Shown piece after piece: positions 26,053 through 34,584 of a DNA stretch of 64,000 bases. Position 1 is the stretch's first letter. Each line of letters starts with the position of its first letter. Source of the DNA: Paradesertivirga superstes (lineage in GTDB: Bacteria > Bacteroidota > Bacteroidia > Sphingobacteriales > Sphingobacteriaceae); assembly GCF_037622515.1 (NCBI RefSeq), contig NZ_JBBJCN010000003.1, positions 558,001 to 622,000 on the forward strand. The letters run 5' to 3'. The notes under the pieces are model-generated. The model had not been told where the DNA came from and did not search any database. It was given only the letters and a program-made list of their open reading frames with translations. The translations under genes and the position numbers were made by a program.

Positions 26053-26529
26053 TTAGGTTTCCAGACTGATCTGGCGTTTGATGCTCTCTTCCAGTGAAAT
26101 AAATGTTTCTGTTCGCTGAATACCATCTACAGCTTGAATGCTGTCGTTTAATACTTCTCTTAAATGATTCGTATCACGACAAATAATTTTTGCAAACATA
26201 CTGTAAGCTCCGGTACAATAATGAAGTTCAACAATTTCCTTAACTTTTTTTAGCTTTTCGACAGCATCCTTATAAATAGAGCCTTTCTCGAGATAAATCC
26301 CGAGGAAAGCGCATACGTCATAACCAATCTTCTGAGCATCAATTAACAGGTTGGAACCTTTGATGATACCCAAATCTTGCATCTTCTTCATTCTGACATG
26401 AATAGTACCACCAGAAACTATCAAACGCTTTGCAATCTCGGTATAAGGAATAGTTGCGTCTTCCATAAGCAGTGCCAGAATCTGCATATCCAGATTATCA
26501 ATTTCTAAATTTGGGCTTCTTTTTTCCAT
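26053..26529 (-). CDS. Lrp/AsnC family transcriptional regulator
   Basis: A 158-residue regulator: N-terminal winged helix-turn-helix at about residues 8-60 (LDMQILALLMEDATIPYTEIAKRL, then GGTIHVRMKKMQDLGII) and a C-terminal RAM/AsnC ligand domain. Such proteins respond to amino acids. It is transcribed alone, away from the tRNA-like gene; its target and ligand cannot be told from the sequence. Confidence 0.93.
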   Translation of the reverse strand: MEKRSPNLEIDNLDMQILALLMEDATIPYTEIAKRLIVSGGTIHVRMKKMQDLGIIKGSNLLIDAQKIGYDVCAFLGIYLEKGSIYKDAVEKLKKVKEIVELHYCTGAYSMFAKIICRDTNHLREVLNDSIQAVDGIQRTETFISLEESIKRQISLET

Positions 26530-26605
26530 TGAAATTTTAAAAGATATTAATTATGCATCTAAGTAAATAAAAACTTAACAAAAATTAAAATATTTTGTTG
26601 GAATA

Positions 26606-26638
26606 TTTGCAACAAATATGCATTTTCTTTTAAATTTG
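26606..26638 (+). promoter_or_regulatory. Consensus promoter of the tRNA-like gene
   Basis: TTTG (26606-26609), a 21-base spacer and TAAATTTG (26631-26638) match the Bacteroidota promoter at every fixed base. Transcription would begin near 26645, about 26 bases before the tRNA-like fold. Confidence 0.65.
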
Positions 26639-26671
26639 TATCAAGCAATCAAAAACTAATTGCTAAAACAC

Positions 26672-26781
26672 TGTAGGGTGGTGAAACAGGCAGACACACC
26701 TCCTTGTCTCGGTGGCGGAGATTCTGGGAAAGCCTTAAAGGGTTCAACCACTCCTTGAAGGTTCGATTCCTTCCCCTACAG
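26672..26781 (+). tRNA. tRNA-Leu-like gene with odd anticodon arm and very long variable arm
   Basis: Acceptor arms TGTAGGG (26672-26678) and CCCTACA (26774-26780) pair fully; C26671 and G26781 could add an eighth pair. The D arm GTGAAACAGGCAGACAC is that of tRNA-Leu and the T arm GAAGG-TTCGATT-CCTTC is canonical. The anticodon stem CCTCC/GGTGG has a central T-T mismatch and the loop TTGTCTC reads GUC (Asp) with U at position 37, where a purine is normal. The variable region is 41 bases (26716-26756), over twice the Leu norm, and folds as nested stems GGAG/CTCC, TGG/CCA, GAA/TTC and CC/GG. Own promoter and terminator. It may be a divergent tRNA, a tRNA-like regulator or a decayed gene. Confidence 0.5.
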
Positions 26782-26820
26782 CTTCTTTTCGTTTAAATTT
26801 AGGTTTATAATTGGTTAGTT

Positions 26821-26852
26821 AAAGCTCCTGCCCCCTCAGGAGCTTTGTATTT
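26821..26852 (+). terminator. Terminator after the tRNA-like gene
   Basis: AAAGCTCCTG and CAGGAGCTTT, a perfect 10-bp stem with loop CCCCCT, then GTATTTT. Confidence 0.8.
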
Positions 26853-27274
26853 TGGCCAAAAATCTGTTAGCTTTAAAATGGATCAAAATCAAAAGTTGTG
26901 GAAAAGAGAAAAACTATCCTCAGAATCCAGGGTCGGGTAAGTAAAGAATCCCTATTCCGTTTTGTTGTAATCCGGGATTGTGCCGACAGTTTTTATCAAA
27001 CGGCGCTGATCTAACGGCTGACCTCGAAAGCTGTTACAATATAGACCGGAAACATGCAGGACAATGAATCCATAGATACAGCTAAAGATTGGTTCATCTG
27101 CAAAATCATAACAATCGGAAGTACTCACGTCTCTCTATTGAATCTTTCAATGCTAATATCGAAGCCTTAAGGGGGCGTAGTAGTGATTAGTAGGAAATTG
27201 TTATTTTTTGCTCGTTAGGATGCCAATTTGTAGGCTGATCCCTTAAAGGCCGCATAAGTGAACGCATTAAATGC
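26853..27274. other. Non-coding DNA between the tRNA-like gene and tRNA-Asp
   Basis: Apart from the transposase remnant no gene is seen. A TTGTGGAAAAG segment occurs at 26897. The rest looks like decayed insertion DNA. Confidence 0.4.
27086..27190 (+). pseudogene. C-terminal remnant of an insertion-sequence transposase
   Basis: One frame reads QNHNNRKYSRLSIESFNANI followed by EALRG and a stop at 27188. This resembles the ESFNAKIKAFR segment that carries the last catalytic Glu in ISL3/ISAon1-type DDE transposases. A stop at 27083 cuts it off on the left, and nothing else of the transposase is recognisable. The fragment lies between two tRNA-type genes, a common landing place for insertions. 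Confidence 0.5.
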
Positions 27275-27310
27275 AAAAAGCTCCTCAGATTATCTCTGAA
27301 GAGCTTTTTT
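27275..27310 (-). terminator. Terminator of tRNA-Asp
   Basis: AAAAAGCTC-TCAGA and TCTGA-GAGCTTTTT pair with one unmatched base on each side. It begins right at the 3' end of the leftward tRNA-Asp and has T runs in both directions. Confidence 0.8.
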
Positions 27311-27311
27311 G

Positions 27312-27385
27312 CGGTCTGGACGGGACTCGAACCCGCGACCCCATGCGTGACAGGCATGTATTCTAACCAGCTGAACTACCAAACC
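27312..27385 (-). tRNA. tRNA-Asp (GTC)
   Basis: A 74-base cloverleaf on the minus strand. Acceptor GGTTTGG/CCAGACC, anticodon stem CATGC/GCATG with loop CTGTCAC (anticodon GTC), T arm with GGTTCGAGTCC. No encoded CCA. Confidence 0.97.
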
Positions 27386-27401
27386 ATCCCTTTTGGGACT
27401 G

Positions 27402-27432
27402 CAAATATAGTGTCTTTTGTCTATTTGTCAAT
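27402..27432 (-). promoter_or_regulatory. Promoter of tRNA-Asp
   Basis: Minus strand ATTG (27429-27432), 19 bases, then TATATTTG (27402-27409), about 17 bases before the tRNA. Confidence 0.6.
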
Positions 27433-27510
27433 GAAAAAAGTATTTTATTTATCACAAAAACAAATATTTAAACTAACCTATTGCAGATCTGTCATTTACC
27501 TATTTAAAAA

Positions 27511-28584
27511 TTATGTATTTGAACCCTCTTTCATCTTTTCTGCATTTTCAGCGAACTGTAAAGCATCAATAATCTCCTGAATTTCCCCGTCCATAACAGC
27601 TGTAAGGTTATATAGAGTTAATCCGATGCGGTGTTCGGTAACACGTCCCTGAGGGTAATTGTATGTCCTGATCTTGGCCGACCTGTCGCCTGTCGAAACC
27701 ATCGTTTTACGTTTAGCCGCAATATCACCTACATGCTTTTGCAATTCTAAGTCGTAAAGCTTACTACGAAGCATCTCCATGGCCCTGATACGGTTACCAA
27801 GTTGCGAACGCTCAATCTGACACACAACTACCATCCCTGAGGGTTTATGAGTTAACTGAACTTTCGTCTCTACCTTATTTACATTCTGCCCACCTGCACC
27901 GCCGGAACGGGAGGTTTGCAACTCAACATCAGCCGGATTTAAATAAAAATCCACTTCCTCAGCTTCGGGCAGTACCGCAACTGATGCAGCCGAGGTATGC
28001 ACTCTGCCCTGTGTTTCGGTATCAGGTACTCTTTGCACACGATGAACGCCGGATTCATACTTCATATGACCGTAAACATCATCACCGCTTACATTTAAAA
28101 TAACCTCCTTATAACCACCGGCCGTACCTTCGGTTACGTCAACAACCTCAACCTTCCATCCTTTCTTCTCAAAATAGCGCGAATACATCCGGTATAAATC
28201 TCCGGCAAACAAAGCGGCTTCATCGCCACCTGTACCGCCGCGAATCTCAACAACAGCATTTTTGGCATCCTGCGGATCTTTGGGAATCAGCATCAGGCGA
28301 ACCTTTTCTTCCAATTCTTCTTTTTGAGGAATCAGTTCATCAAGCTCCATTTTCGCCATCTCCTTCAACTCCTCATCCTTCTCGGTAGCTAATATTTGTT
28401 TATTGCTTTCGATGTTTGAAACAACATTTTTATAGATTTTGTATTCATCCACAATTTTGCCCAAATCTTTATATTCTTTATTTAAAGTGGCAAAACGCTT
28501 CATATCGCTAAGCGTAGAAGGATTACTTAATTCCCGCTCTACTTCTTCCCAGCGAAGTTTTATGTCTTCTAATTTTTCTAACAT
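27511..28584 (-). CDS. prfA: Peptide chain release factor 1
   Basis: Terminates translation at UAA and UAG. The 357-residue protein has the GGQ motif in RSGGAGGQNVNKVETKV (about 223-239), which triggers peptide release, and the domain-2 region where the PxT anticodon-like motif is expected (VQRVPDTETQGRVHTS, with the PDTE that continues RF1 PAT/PET-type loops). Single gene beside tRNA-Asp. Confidence 0.96.
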   Translation of the reverse strand: MLEKLEDIKLRWEEVERELSNPSTLSDMKRFATLNKEYKDLGKIVDEYKIYKNVVSNIESNKQILATEKDEELKEMAKMELDELIPQKEELEEKVRLMLIPKDPQDAKNAVVEIRGGTGGDEAALFAGDLYRMYSRYFEKKGWKVEVVDVTEGTAGGYKEVILNVSGDDVYGHMKYESGVHRVQRVPDTETQGRVHTSAASVAVLPEAEEVDFYLNPADVELQTSRSGGAGGQNVNKVETKVQLTHKPSGMVVVCQIERSQLGNRIRAMEMLRSKLYDLELQKHVGDIAAKRKTMVSTGDRSAKIRTYNYPQGRVTEHRIGLTLYNLTAVMDGEIQEIIDALQFAENAEKMKEGSNT

Positions 28585-28747
28585 ATTTTTATTTTGAAAT
28601 CAACAGTTGGCTTTCAATGCTCAGAAAGCCCTGCTTTACGCTACAACCTTCCCTCAATCCTCTTGGGGTTTCCGCTGCAATCAGGTTTAAATACAAAAGC
28701 ATTTGCTGTTATAGGATACAAAAGTACAGTTTTAAGAAATATCTCTT
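28585..28747. repeat. Intergenic stretch with GGGGTTTCCGCTGCAATC motif
   Basis: No gene. The text TTGGGGTTTCCGCTGCAATC near 28661-28680 belongs to the same style of pyrimidine-rich intergenic DNA as 4590-4800 and 41238-41300; a decayed dispersed repeat is suspected. Confidence 0.3.
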
Positions 28748-29773
28748 TTACTGTCTTTCAAAAGAATTAAATAATTGCGAAACCTGAGAGACACTTAATT
28801 CATCACCAATAACCAAACGATGCTTAAAAACAACATCTTTTCCCTTGATTAAACTAAAATTGAGCTTTTCCTTTCCATTTGTGTACACCTCTGCACCCAG
28901 GGGATTAATTGCAAAAAGTCCATACCCTCTGGCCATCCAATATCCCGGATAACCAATATTATCAGGATGGTCCATTATTATCACACTTACAGGTTTAGTA
29001 TCTATTTTTCCTGAAAGACTTAACCATTTTGATCGCGTCCCAAAAACTCCTTCACCAGCAACACCAGAACTGCTCACATATTTTCCGCTAAGTTTTTTAT
29101 TACTTATAACAGACTTAATACCTTCCTTCGTATAAACCTTTACAGGCTTCGCTGAGGGATACTCTAATTCCCGCGCTACCCGAATGGCAAACAAGCCCTC
29201 TTTATTATCCTTAAATGAAACATCCTGCAAAGCCTTCAACTGAGTTTTGCGGTCAATAATTCTGCAGCTTCCTGCAACTGAAAATTTATAAGTCGAAATT
29301 TCTTCAAGCACGGCCTTACCTCCCGGATTATACCAGGTGGAAAGTGTAATCAATTCGCCTTTCCCATTCCCGCCTTTTACTGATTGTATTTTATTGAACT
29401 TAATGGTACCATAAGCTTTAGCATTCGTATCAATTTTTGTTGAATTATTCCAATAATCAGCACCATTTACATCTCCAAAATTAAACCATACACCTATCTG
29501 ATGCGGATGATCGATCTGATCACCTTCTTTTGGGGCAATAGGCCAGCCGCGGGTAACTGCGATATTTCCAGGAGCATATACCGGATAAAGCACCGCCTTT
29601 TTTAAACTATCATCATAAAGTAAAGAGGTAAACAAGTCATTCCCTATAAAAACATCAACTTTTTTCGAAGCAGCATCTTGCACAATTTTTATAGCGGGTA
29701 AAACCTGCGAGTAACCGGAATTCGACAGTAATGCGACCGATAAAACAACTAGTAACCTTCTAAAAAAAATCAT
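28748..29773 (-). CDS. Secreted DUF6807 (PmoA-family) protein
   Basis: A 341-residue exported protein, signal peptide about residues 1-22. The blocks HPHQIGVWFNFGDVNGADYW (about 90-109) and MDHPDNIGYPGYWMARGYGL (about 270-289) are typical of DUF6807, sometimes called methane oxygenase PmoA although it is unrelated in function to particulate methane monooxygenase. Members are beta-rich and occur often near carbohydrate genes; the role is unknown. Here no sugar genes surround it. Confidence 0.8.
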   Translation of the reverse strand: MIFFRRLLVVLSVALLSNSGYSQVLPAIKIVQDAASKKVDVFIGNDLFTSLLYDDSLKKAVLYPVYAPGNIAVTRGWPIAPKEGDQIDHPHQIGVWFNFGDVNGADYWNNSTKIDTNAKAYGTIKFNKIQSVKGGNGKGELITLSTWYNPGGKAVLEEISTYKFSVAGSCRIIDRKTQLKALQDVSFKDNKEGLFAIRVARELEYPSAKPVKVYTKEGIKSVISNKKLSGKYVSSSGVAGEGVFGTRSKWLSLSGKIDTKPVSVIIMDHPDNIGYPGYWMARGYGLFAINPLGAEVYTNGKEKLNFSLIKGKDVVFKHRLVIGDELSVSQVSQLFNSFERQ

Positions 29774-29790
29774 AAGACCTGGATTGGTAA

Positions 29791-30558
29791 TTACACTGTG
29801 ACCTGATAAGGCGATTTTTCAAAATATTTTAAAGACACTTCACCGGCGTCCATTACAGCATACGAATTAAAATTCAGCCATTCACCCAGGTTTATATAAC
29901 GGCTATTATCTAATTGTATATCCAGTGGTAAATGCCTGTGTCCAAATATAAAATAATCGTAATGTTCTTTTTGTAACAATTGCTTGCTATAATTGACGAG
30001 CCATTCCTGCTGTTCGCCCAAAAATCGTTCAACCTTCTTTTGTGATAAACGGCTCCGGTGCGACCATGCCATGGCTATTCCGATTCCCAGATTCGGATGC
30101 AGGCGGGCAAATAGCCACTGACAAAAATCACTTCTGAAAAATTTCTTTAGAACCTTATACTTTGAATCACCAGGGCCCAGTCCATCGCCATGGTGGATAT
30201 ATAATTTTTTACCGTTTCGTTCTACGACCAACTCGTCCGAAATTATTTCAACGCCAATTTCTTTGGTAAGATACCCAAACATCCACATATCGTGATTGCC
30301 TTTAAACATGGTTATTTTTACCCCTAAATCAGATAATTCTGCCAATTTTCCTAAAAAGCGAATGAAACCTCTGGGAACAGCCCTTTTATATTCAAACCAG
30401 AAATCAAACACATCGCCAACTAAAAAAAGTTCTGCAGCATCGTCTTTTATTGAATCTAACCAACGAACAATGCTTGCTTCCCGTAACCGGCTTATCTCAT
30501 AATTTGAAACTCCAAGGTGAAAATCAGAAGCAAAGTAAATTTTATCACGTTTGGGCAT
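29791..30558 (-). CDS. lpxH: UDP-2,3-diacylglucosamine diphosphatase
   Basis: Calcineurin-like phosphoesterase that makes lipid X in lipid A synthesis. From the ATG at 30558 the protein has 255 residues with motifs SDFHLG (12-17), VGDVFDFWFEY, GNHDMWMF and late HHGDGLGPGD and FGHRHLP. The start at 30558 (MPKRDK) is chosen because a -7 promoter element stands five bases before it; the in-frame ATG at 30576 would lie upstream of that promoter. Divergent from the S9 peptidase. Confidence 0.88.
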   Translation of the reverse strand: MPKRDKIYFASDFHLGVSNYEISRLREASIVRWLDSIKDDAAELFLVGDVFDFWFEYKRAVPRGFIRFLGKLAELSDLGVKITMFKGNHDMWMFGYLTKEIGVEIISDELVVERNGKKLYIHHGDGLGPGDSKYKVLKKFFRSDFCQWLFARLHPNLGIGIAMAWSHRSRLSQKKVERFLGEQQEWLVNYSKQLLQKEHYDYFIFGHRHLPLDIQLDNSRYINLGEWLNFNSYAVMDAGEVSLKYFEKSPYQVTV

Positions 30559-30563
30559 AGGCG

Positions 30564-30571
30564 CAAAAGTA
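30564..30571 (-). promoter_or_regulatory. -7 element TACTTTTG directly before lpxH
   Basis: Exact TAnnTTTG, five bases from the ATG at 30558. Identical octamer and near-identical spacing to hisS. Confidence 0.55.
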
Positions 30572-30647
30572 CGCAAGCTTCATGGAAATTTGTAATTTGT
30601 ACCAAGCATCAGCGTTTGTAAATTTCATTCCCGGTAAAACAGTTCCT

Positions 30648-32774
30648 ATGAAATTCCTTTATATCCTTATATTTTTACACATTCTTGCATTAAACGAAAA
30701 TTGCAACCACTATAAAAAAATGAATTACCCTCCTTCTAAAAAAAATAATACCACAGATATTTATTACGGAACACAGGTTGAGGACCCTTATCGCTGGTTA
30801 GAAAATGATGTTGCCGAGGATACCAAGGCATGGGTAACTGAACAAAACAAAGTCACGCAAAATTATTTATCACACATCCCTTACAGAAATATAATTAAAC
30901 GGCATTTAGAAAAGCTGTGGAACTATGAAAAGTATAGCGCACCATTTAAAGAAGGTGATTACATCTATTTTTATAAAAATGACGGGCTTCAAAATCAAGC
31001 TGTGCTCTATCGCCAGAAAGAAGCCCAGGAACCTGAAGTGTTCCTGGATCCTAATAAATTTTCCAAAGAAGGAACCACATCTCTGGCGGGAATAGAATTT
31101 TCAAAAGATGGGAGCCTGGCTGCGTATCAACTTTCTGAAGGAGGCTCTGACTGGAGAAAAGTTATAGTTCTCAAAACTGATGATAAAACTGTGGTAGGGG
31201 ATACGCTTATTGACGTAAAATTCTCCGGACTTGCCTGGAAAGGGAATGAAGGCTTCTATTACAGCAGTTACGATAAGCCAAAGGCAGGAAGTCAGCTTTC
31301 GGGTCTTACCCAATTTCACAAGTTATATTTCCATAAACTAGGCACTACGCAGAGCGAAGACATACTTATTTTTGGGGGCGAGGCTAAACCACGAAGATAT
31401 ATCGGCGCGTCTTTGACAGAAGATGAAAGGTATTTATCCATCACCGCAGCTAACTCAACAACCGGGAATGAGTTATATATCCAAGATTTAAGCAGCAACG
31501 GACCAATTATTACGGTTGTTAATAACTTTGATTCGGAGAGCTACCTAATTGACAACGAGGGAAGCAAGCTTTTCATTTTTACAAATCTGAATGCTCCAAA
31601 TAATAAAATAATAACTACCCAGGCATCTGAGGCATCACCTGAAAACTGGAAAGATTTAATTAAAGAGATCGAAAATGTATTAAGCGCAAGTACCGGAGGC
31701 GGAAAAATCTTCGCTAATTACCTGAAAGATGCCACCTCTCTGGTTATGCAGTACGACATGAACGGAAATCTGGAAAGGACAATCACTCTTCCCGGAGTAG
31801 GTACCGCATCGGGCTTCAGCAGTAAAAAAGAGGAAAAAAAATTATATTACAGCTTCACTTCTTATGTATATCCGGTTACTATTTTTAAATATACTATTGA
31901 GTCTGGCAATTCAGATGTATATAAAAAATCCGGAGTTCAATTTGATCCCGCACAATTTGAATCAAAGCAAGTGTTTTATAGCTCTAAAGATGGAACTCAA
32001 ATTCCGATGATCATTACGCATAAAAAAGGCTTAAAACTTGATGGGAAAAACCCAACTCTTTTGTACGGATACGGAGGTTTCAGTGTAAGTCTTACTCCGG
32101 CTTTCAGTACTTCTAATATTATTTTACTGGAGCAGGGTGGAATTTATGCCGTACCCAACCTAAGAGGCGGGGGAGAATATGGCGAAAAATGGCACATCGC
32201 CGGAACGAAAATGCAAAAGCAGAATGTTTTTGATGATTTCATCGCAGCAGCAGAATACTTAATTACGAATAAGTACACCTCGGAAGATTTTCTGGCAATT
32301 TCCGGGGGATCAAACGGGGGGCTTTTAGTAGGTGCTGCGATGACTCAACGTCCTGAGTTATTTAAAGTGGCATTACCGGCTGTAGGGGTTCTGGATATGC
32401 TGCGCTATAATAAATTTACTGCCGGCGCGGGCTGGGCCTATGATTATGGTACTGCGGAAGATTCGAAAGAGATGTTTGAATATCTTTTTACATATTCACC
32501 GGTACATGCCTTAAAACCCGGAACAAGTTATCCCTCTACAATGATTACAACCGCAGATCATGACGACAGAGTTGTTCCTGCACATTCTTTTAAATTTGCG
32601 GCCCGGCTTCAGGAAACTCACCGGGGCAGTAATCCGGTTTTGATCAGAATTGACACCAAAGCGGGTCATGGAGCAGGTAAATCCACCTCCCAGATTATAT
32701 CAGAACAAGCCGATAAATGGTCATTTTTGTTTTATAATATGGGGCTTCAATTACACGATTTGCAAATTGATTGA
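30648..32774 (+). CDS. Prolyl oligopeptidase (S9A) family peptidase
   Basis: A 708-residue exported serine peptidase cutting after proline. Signal sequence MKFLYILIFLHILA; the ATG at 30648 is favoured because the signal begins there. The N-terminal propeller opens with VEDPYRWLEND; the catalytic domain has S555 in SGGSNGGLL, Asp in TADHDDRVVP and His in KAGHGAG, in the right order and spacing. Usual length of the family is about 700. It has no operon partner. Confidence 0.94.
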   Translation: MKFLYILIFLHILALNENCNHYKKMNYPPSKKNNTTDIYYGTQVEDPYRWLENDVAEDTKAWVTEQNKVTQNYLSHIPYRNIIKRHLEKLWNYEKYSAPFKEGDYIYFYKNDGLQNQAVLYRQKEAQEPEVFLDPNKFSKEGTTSLAGIEFSKDGSLAAYQLSEGGSDWRKVIVLKTDDKTVVGDTLIDVKFSGLAWKGNEGFYYSSYDKPKAGSQLSGLTQFHKLYFHKLGTTQSEDILIFGGEAKPRRYIGASLTEDERYLSITAANSTTGNELYIQDLSSNGPIITVVNNFDSESYLIDNEGSKLFIFTNLNAPNNKIITTQASEASPENWKDLIKEIENVLSASTGGGKIFANYLKDATSLVMQYDMNGNLERTITLPGVGTASGFSSKKEEKKLYYSFTSYVYPVTIFKYTIESGNSDVYKKSGVQFDPAQFESKQVFYSSKDGTQIPMIITHKKGLKLDGKNPTLLYGYGGFSVSLTPAFSTSNIILLEQGGIYAVPNLRGGGEYGEKWHIAGTKMQKQNVFDDFIAAAEYLITNKYTSEDFLAISGGSNGGLLVGAAMTQRPELFKVALPAVGVLDMLRYNKFTAGAGWAYDYGTAEDSKEMFEYLFTYSPVHALKPGTSYPSTMITTADHDDRVVPAHSFKFAARLQETHRGSNPVLIRIDTKAGHGAGKSTSQIISEQADKWSFLFYNMGLQLHDLQID

Positions 32775-32854
32775 TCTGCGCTTTGACATTGTATCTAAAA
32801 GAATTAAGAAAAAAGGGAGCATAATCAGTTGAATGCCTAAGGACAATAAAAACT

Positions 32855-34066
32855 ATGAACCCATACGAACAGAAACGACGCTGGAAATTTCTTCTGCTTG
32901 CCTTCGCAATTATTATAGCAGGTACATCTCTCTGGTATAGTAATTATTTAGTAAAAAACATCGCGGTTGCTGAACGCACACGGGCAGAAGTATGGGCCCT
33001 GAGTCAACAGAAAATCATTGAGATATCTGATATTAATGATGACTACATCACCTTTATCTACTCCATAAGAGATAGTTTAGAAGTGCCTGCGATAGTTACC
33101 AATGCAAGAGACACCATATTATACTACAGAGGGCTAGACAGTACAAAAACATATTTTGACATCGATACAAGCCGCAAATATGATCCTGGGTACTATAATA
33201 AACAGTTACAGGAGATGAAAACTCAGCACACTCCGATTGAGCTCAAACTTGCCAATGGTGAAAAATGGCTTGTATATTATAAAGACTCGCAGCTGTTGAT
33301 GCAATTAAGGGTCTTCCCCTCCATACAATTAAGCGTCATAGGAATCTTCCTTTTAATCGCTTATATGGTTTTCAGCTCTTCCCGCCGTTCCGAGCAAAAC
33401 CTGGTTTGGGTAGGTATGGCCAAAGAGACCGCACACCAGCTTGGCACACCCATCTCAGCTTTAATGGCCTGGATTGAATTAATTAAAACTAAGTTCAATG
33501 CAGAAGAAGATCCACTGGTTCTTGAGATGGAAAATGATTTAAAGCGCCTTGAAATGGTAGCCGACCGTTTCTCAAAAATCGGATCTAAACCTATATTAGA
33601 AAGTCATAATGTTTATCAGGTTATTGAAGAGTATGTTAATTATTTTAAGAAAAGGGCAAGTGATAAAATAACATTCTCTGTTAGCGGTGATGATAGCGTT
33701 GACGCATTGATGAATGTCCCTCTTTTTGATTGGGTGCTGGAAAACCTTCTTAAAAACTCTGCAAATGCTATACAGGGAATTGGGACTATAGAAGTTAGTA
33801 TAACCGAACATCTGGCCAAAGAACAGGTATTTATTGATATAATAGATAGTGGTAAAGGAATTCCGAGGTTAAAGTTTGAAACTATCTTTCAACCAGGATA
33901 TACAACAAGAAAAAGAGGATGGGGCCTGGGACTTTCATTGAGCAAAAGAATTATTGACAATTATCATAGAGGACAGATCTTTGTAAAAGATTCTGAGCCT
34001 GGTAAAGCAACCATCATCCGGATAATTTTAAAAAGCAGCAATAACTATGAAGCGGCCACAACCTGA
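32855..34066 (+). CDS. Membrane sensor histidine kinase
   Basis: A 403-residue kinase with two membrane spans (about 11-31 and 156-173) around a 120-residue periplasmic sensor part. The H box is ETAHQLGTP with H194; the ATPase domain has N (LKNSANAI), DSGKGIP and GWGLGLSLSKRI. No response regulator is adjacent. It overlaps the following DinB gene by 20 bases. Confidence 0.93.
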   Translation: MNPYEQKRRWKFLLLAFAIIIAGTSLWYSNYLVKNIAVAERTRAEVWALSQQKIIEISDINDDYITFIYSIRDSLEVPAIVTNARDTILYYRGLDSTKTYFDIDTSRKYDPGYYNKQLQEMKTQHTPIELKLANGEKWLVYYKDSQLLMQLRVFPSIQLSVIGIFLLIAYMVFSSSRRSEQNLVWVGMAKETAHQLGTPISALMAWIELIKTKFNAEEDPLVLEMENDLKRLEMVADRFSKIGSKPILESHNVYQVIEEYVNYFKKRASDKITFSVSGDDSVDALMNVPLFDWVLENLLKNSANAIQGIGTIEVSITEHLAKEQVFIDIIDSGKGIPRLKFETIFQPGYTTRKRGWGLGLSLSKRIIDNYHRGQIFVKDSEPGKATIIRIILKSSNNYEAATT

Positions 34067-34553
34067 AGATTATAATTCCTTTTATCAAAATTACATTGAT
34101 ACTGTTAATGATGACGTTGTTTCTGAACTAGCTGATCAGCTTACAAGCTTCCCTGAATTTTTAGGACGAGTTCCTGTTGAGAAAACCGATTATGCTTATG
34201 CTCCAGGAAAATGGACACTAAAAGAAGTGCTTGGGCATATAATAGATACAGAGCGAATAATGGCATACCGCCTGCTTCGCTTTTCCAGAAATGATTCTAT
34301 TCCATTAGCGGGTTTTGAGGAAAATAATTATGTAAAAAATGCACATTTCCGTAAAGAAGACTTCAATACCATGATTGAAGAGTTTAAGGCTGTTCGTAAC
34401 GCGAATCTGTTTCTCTTCAGATCATTAACAGAAGAGGAGTTAGAACGAAAAGGAGAAGCAAATAATTCAGCACTAAGTGTTCGTGCCCTGCTCTTTATTA
34501 TGTCTGGACATGTAAAGCACCATCAAAAAGTGATTGAAGAAAGGTATTTGTAA
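34047..34553 (+). CDS. DinB-family protein
   Basis: A 168-residue four-helix protein of the DinB/YfiT superfamily. The three-His metal site is suggested by H in LGHIIDTER (about 72) and the late SGHVKHHQ. Many relatives are thiol transferases (bacillithiol, mycothiol); the substrate here is not known. The start lies within the end of the kinase gene, so translation is coupled. Confidence 0.82.
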   Translation: MKRPQPEDYNSFYQNYIDTVNDDVVSELADQLTSFPEFLGRVPVEKTDYAYAPGKWTLKEVLGHIIDTERIMAYRLLRFSRNDSIPLAGFEENNYVKNAHFRKEDFNTMIEEFKAVRNANLFLFRSLTEEELERKGEANNSALSVRALLFIMSGHVKHHQKVIEERYL

Positions 34554-34584
34554 ATTCGGAAGGGTTTGATCACAATGTGGGTTT

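Noticed and set aside
26672..26781. tRNA-Sec or a tRNA-Leu(UAA) with a group I intron
   Set aside because: No UCA anticodon stands in a proper loop, the extra bases are far too few for a group I intron, and no placement gave a normal UAA anticodon arm.
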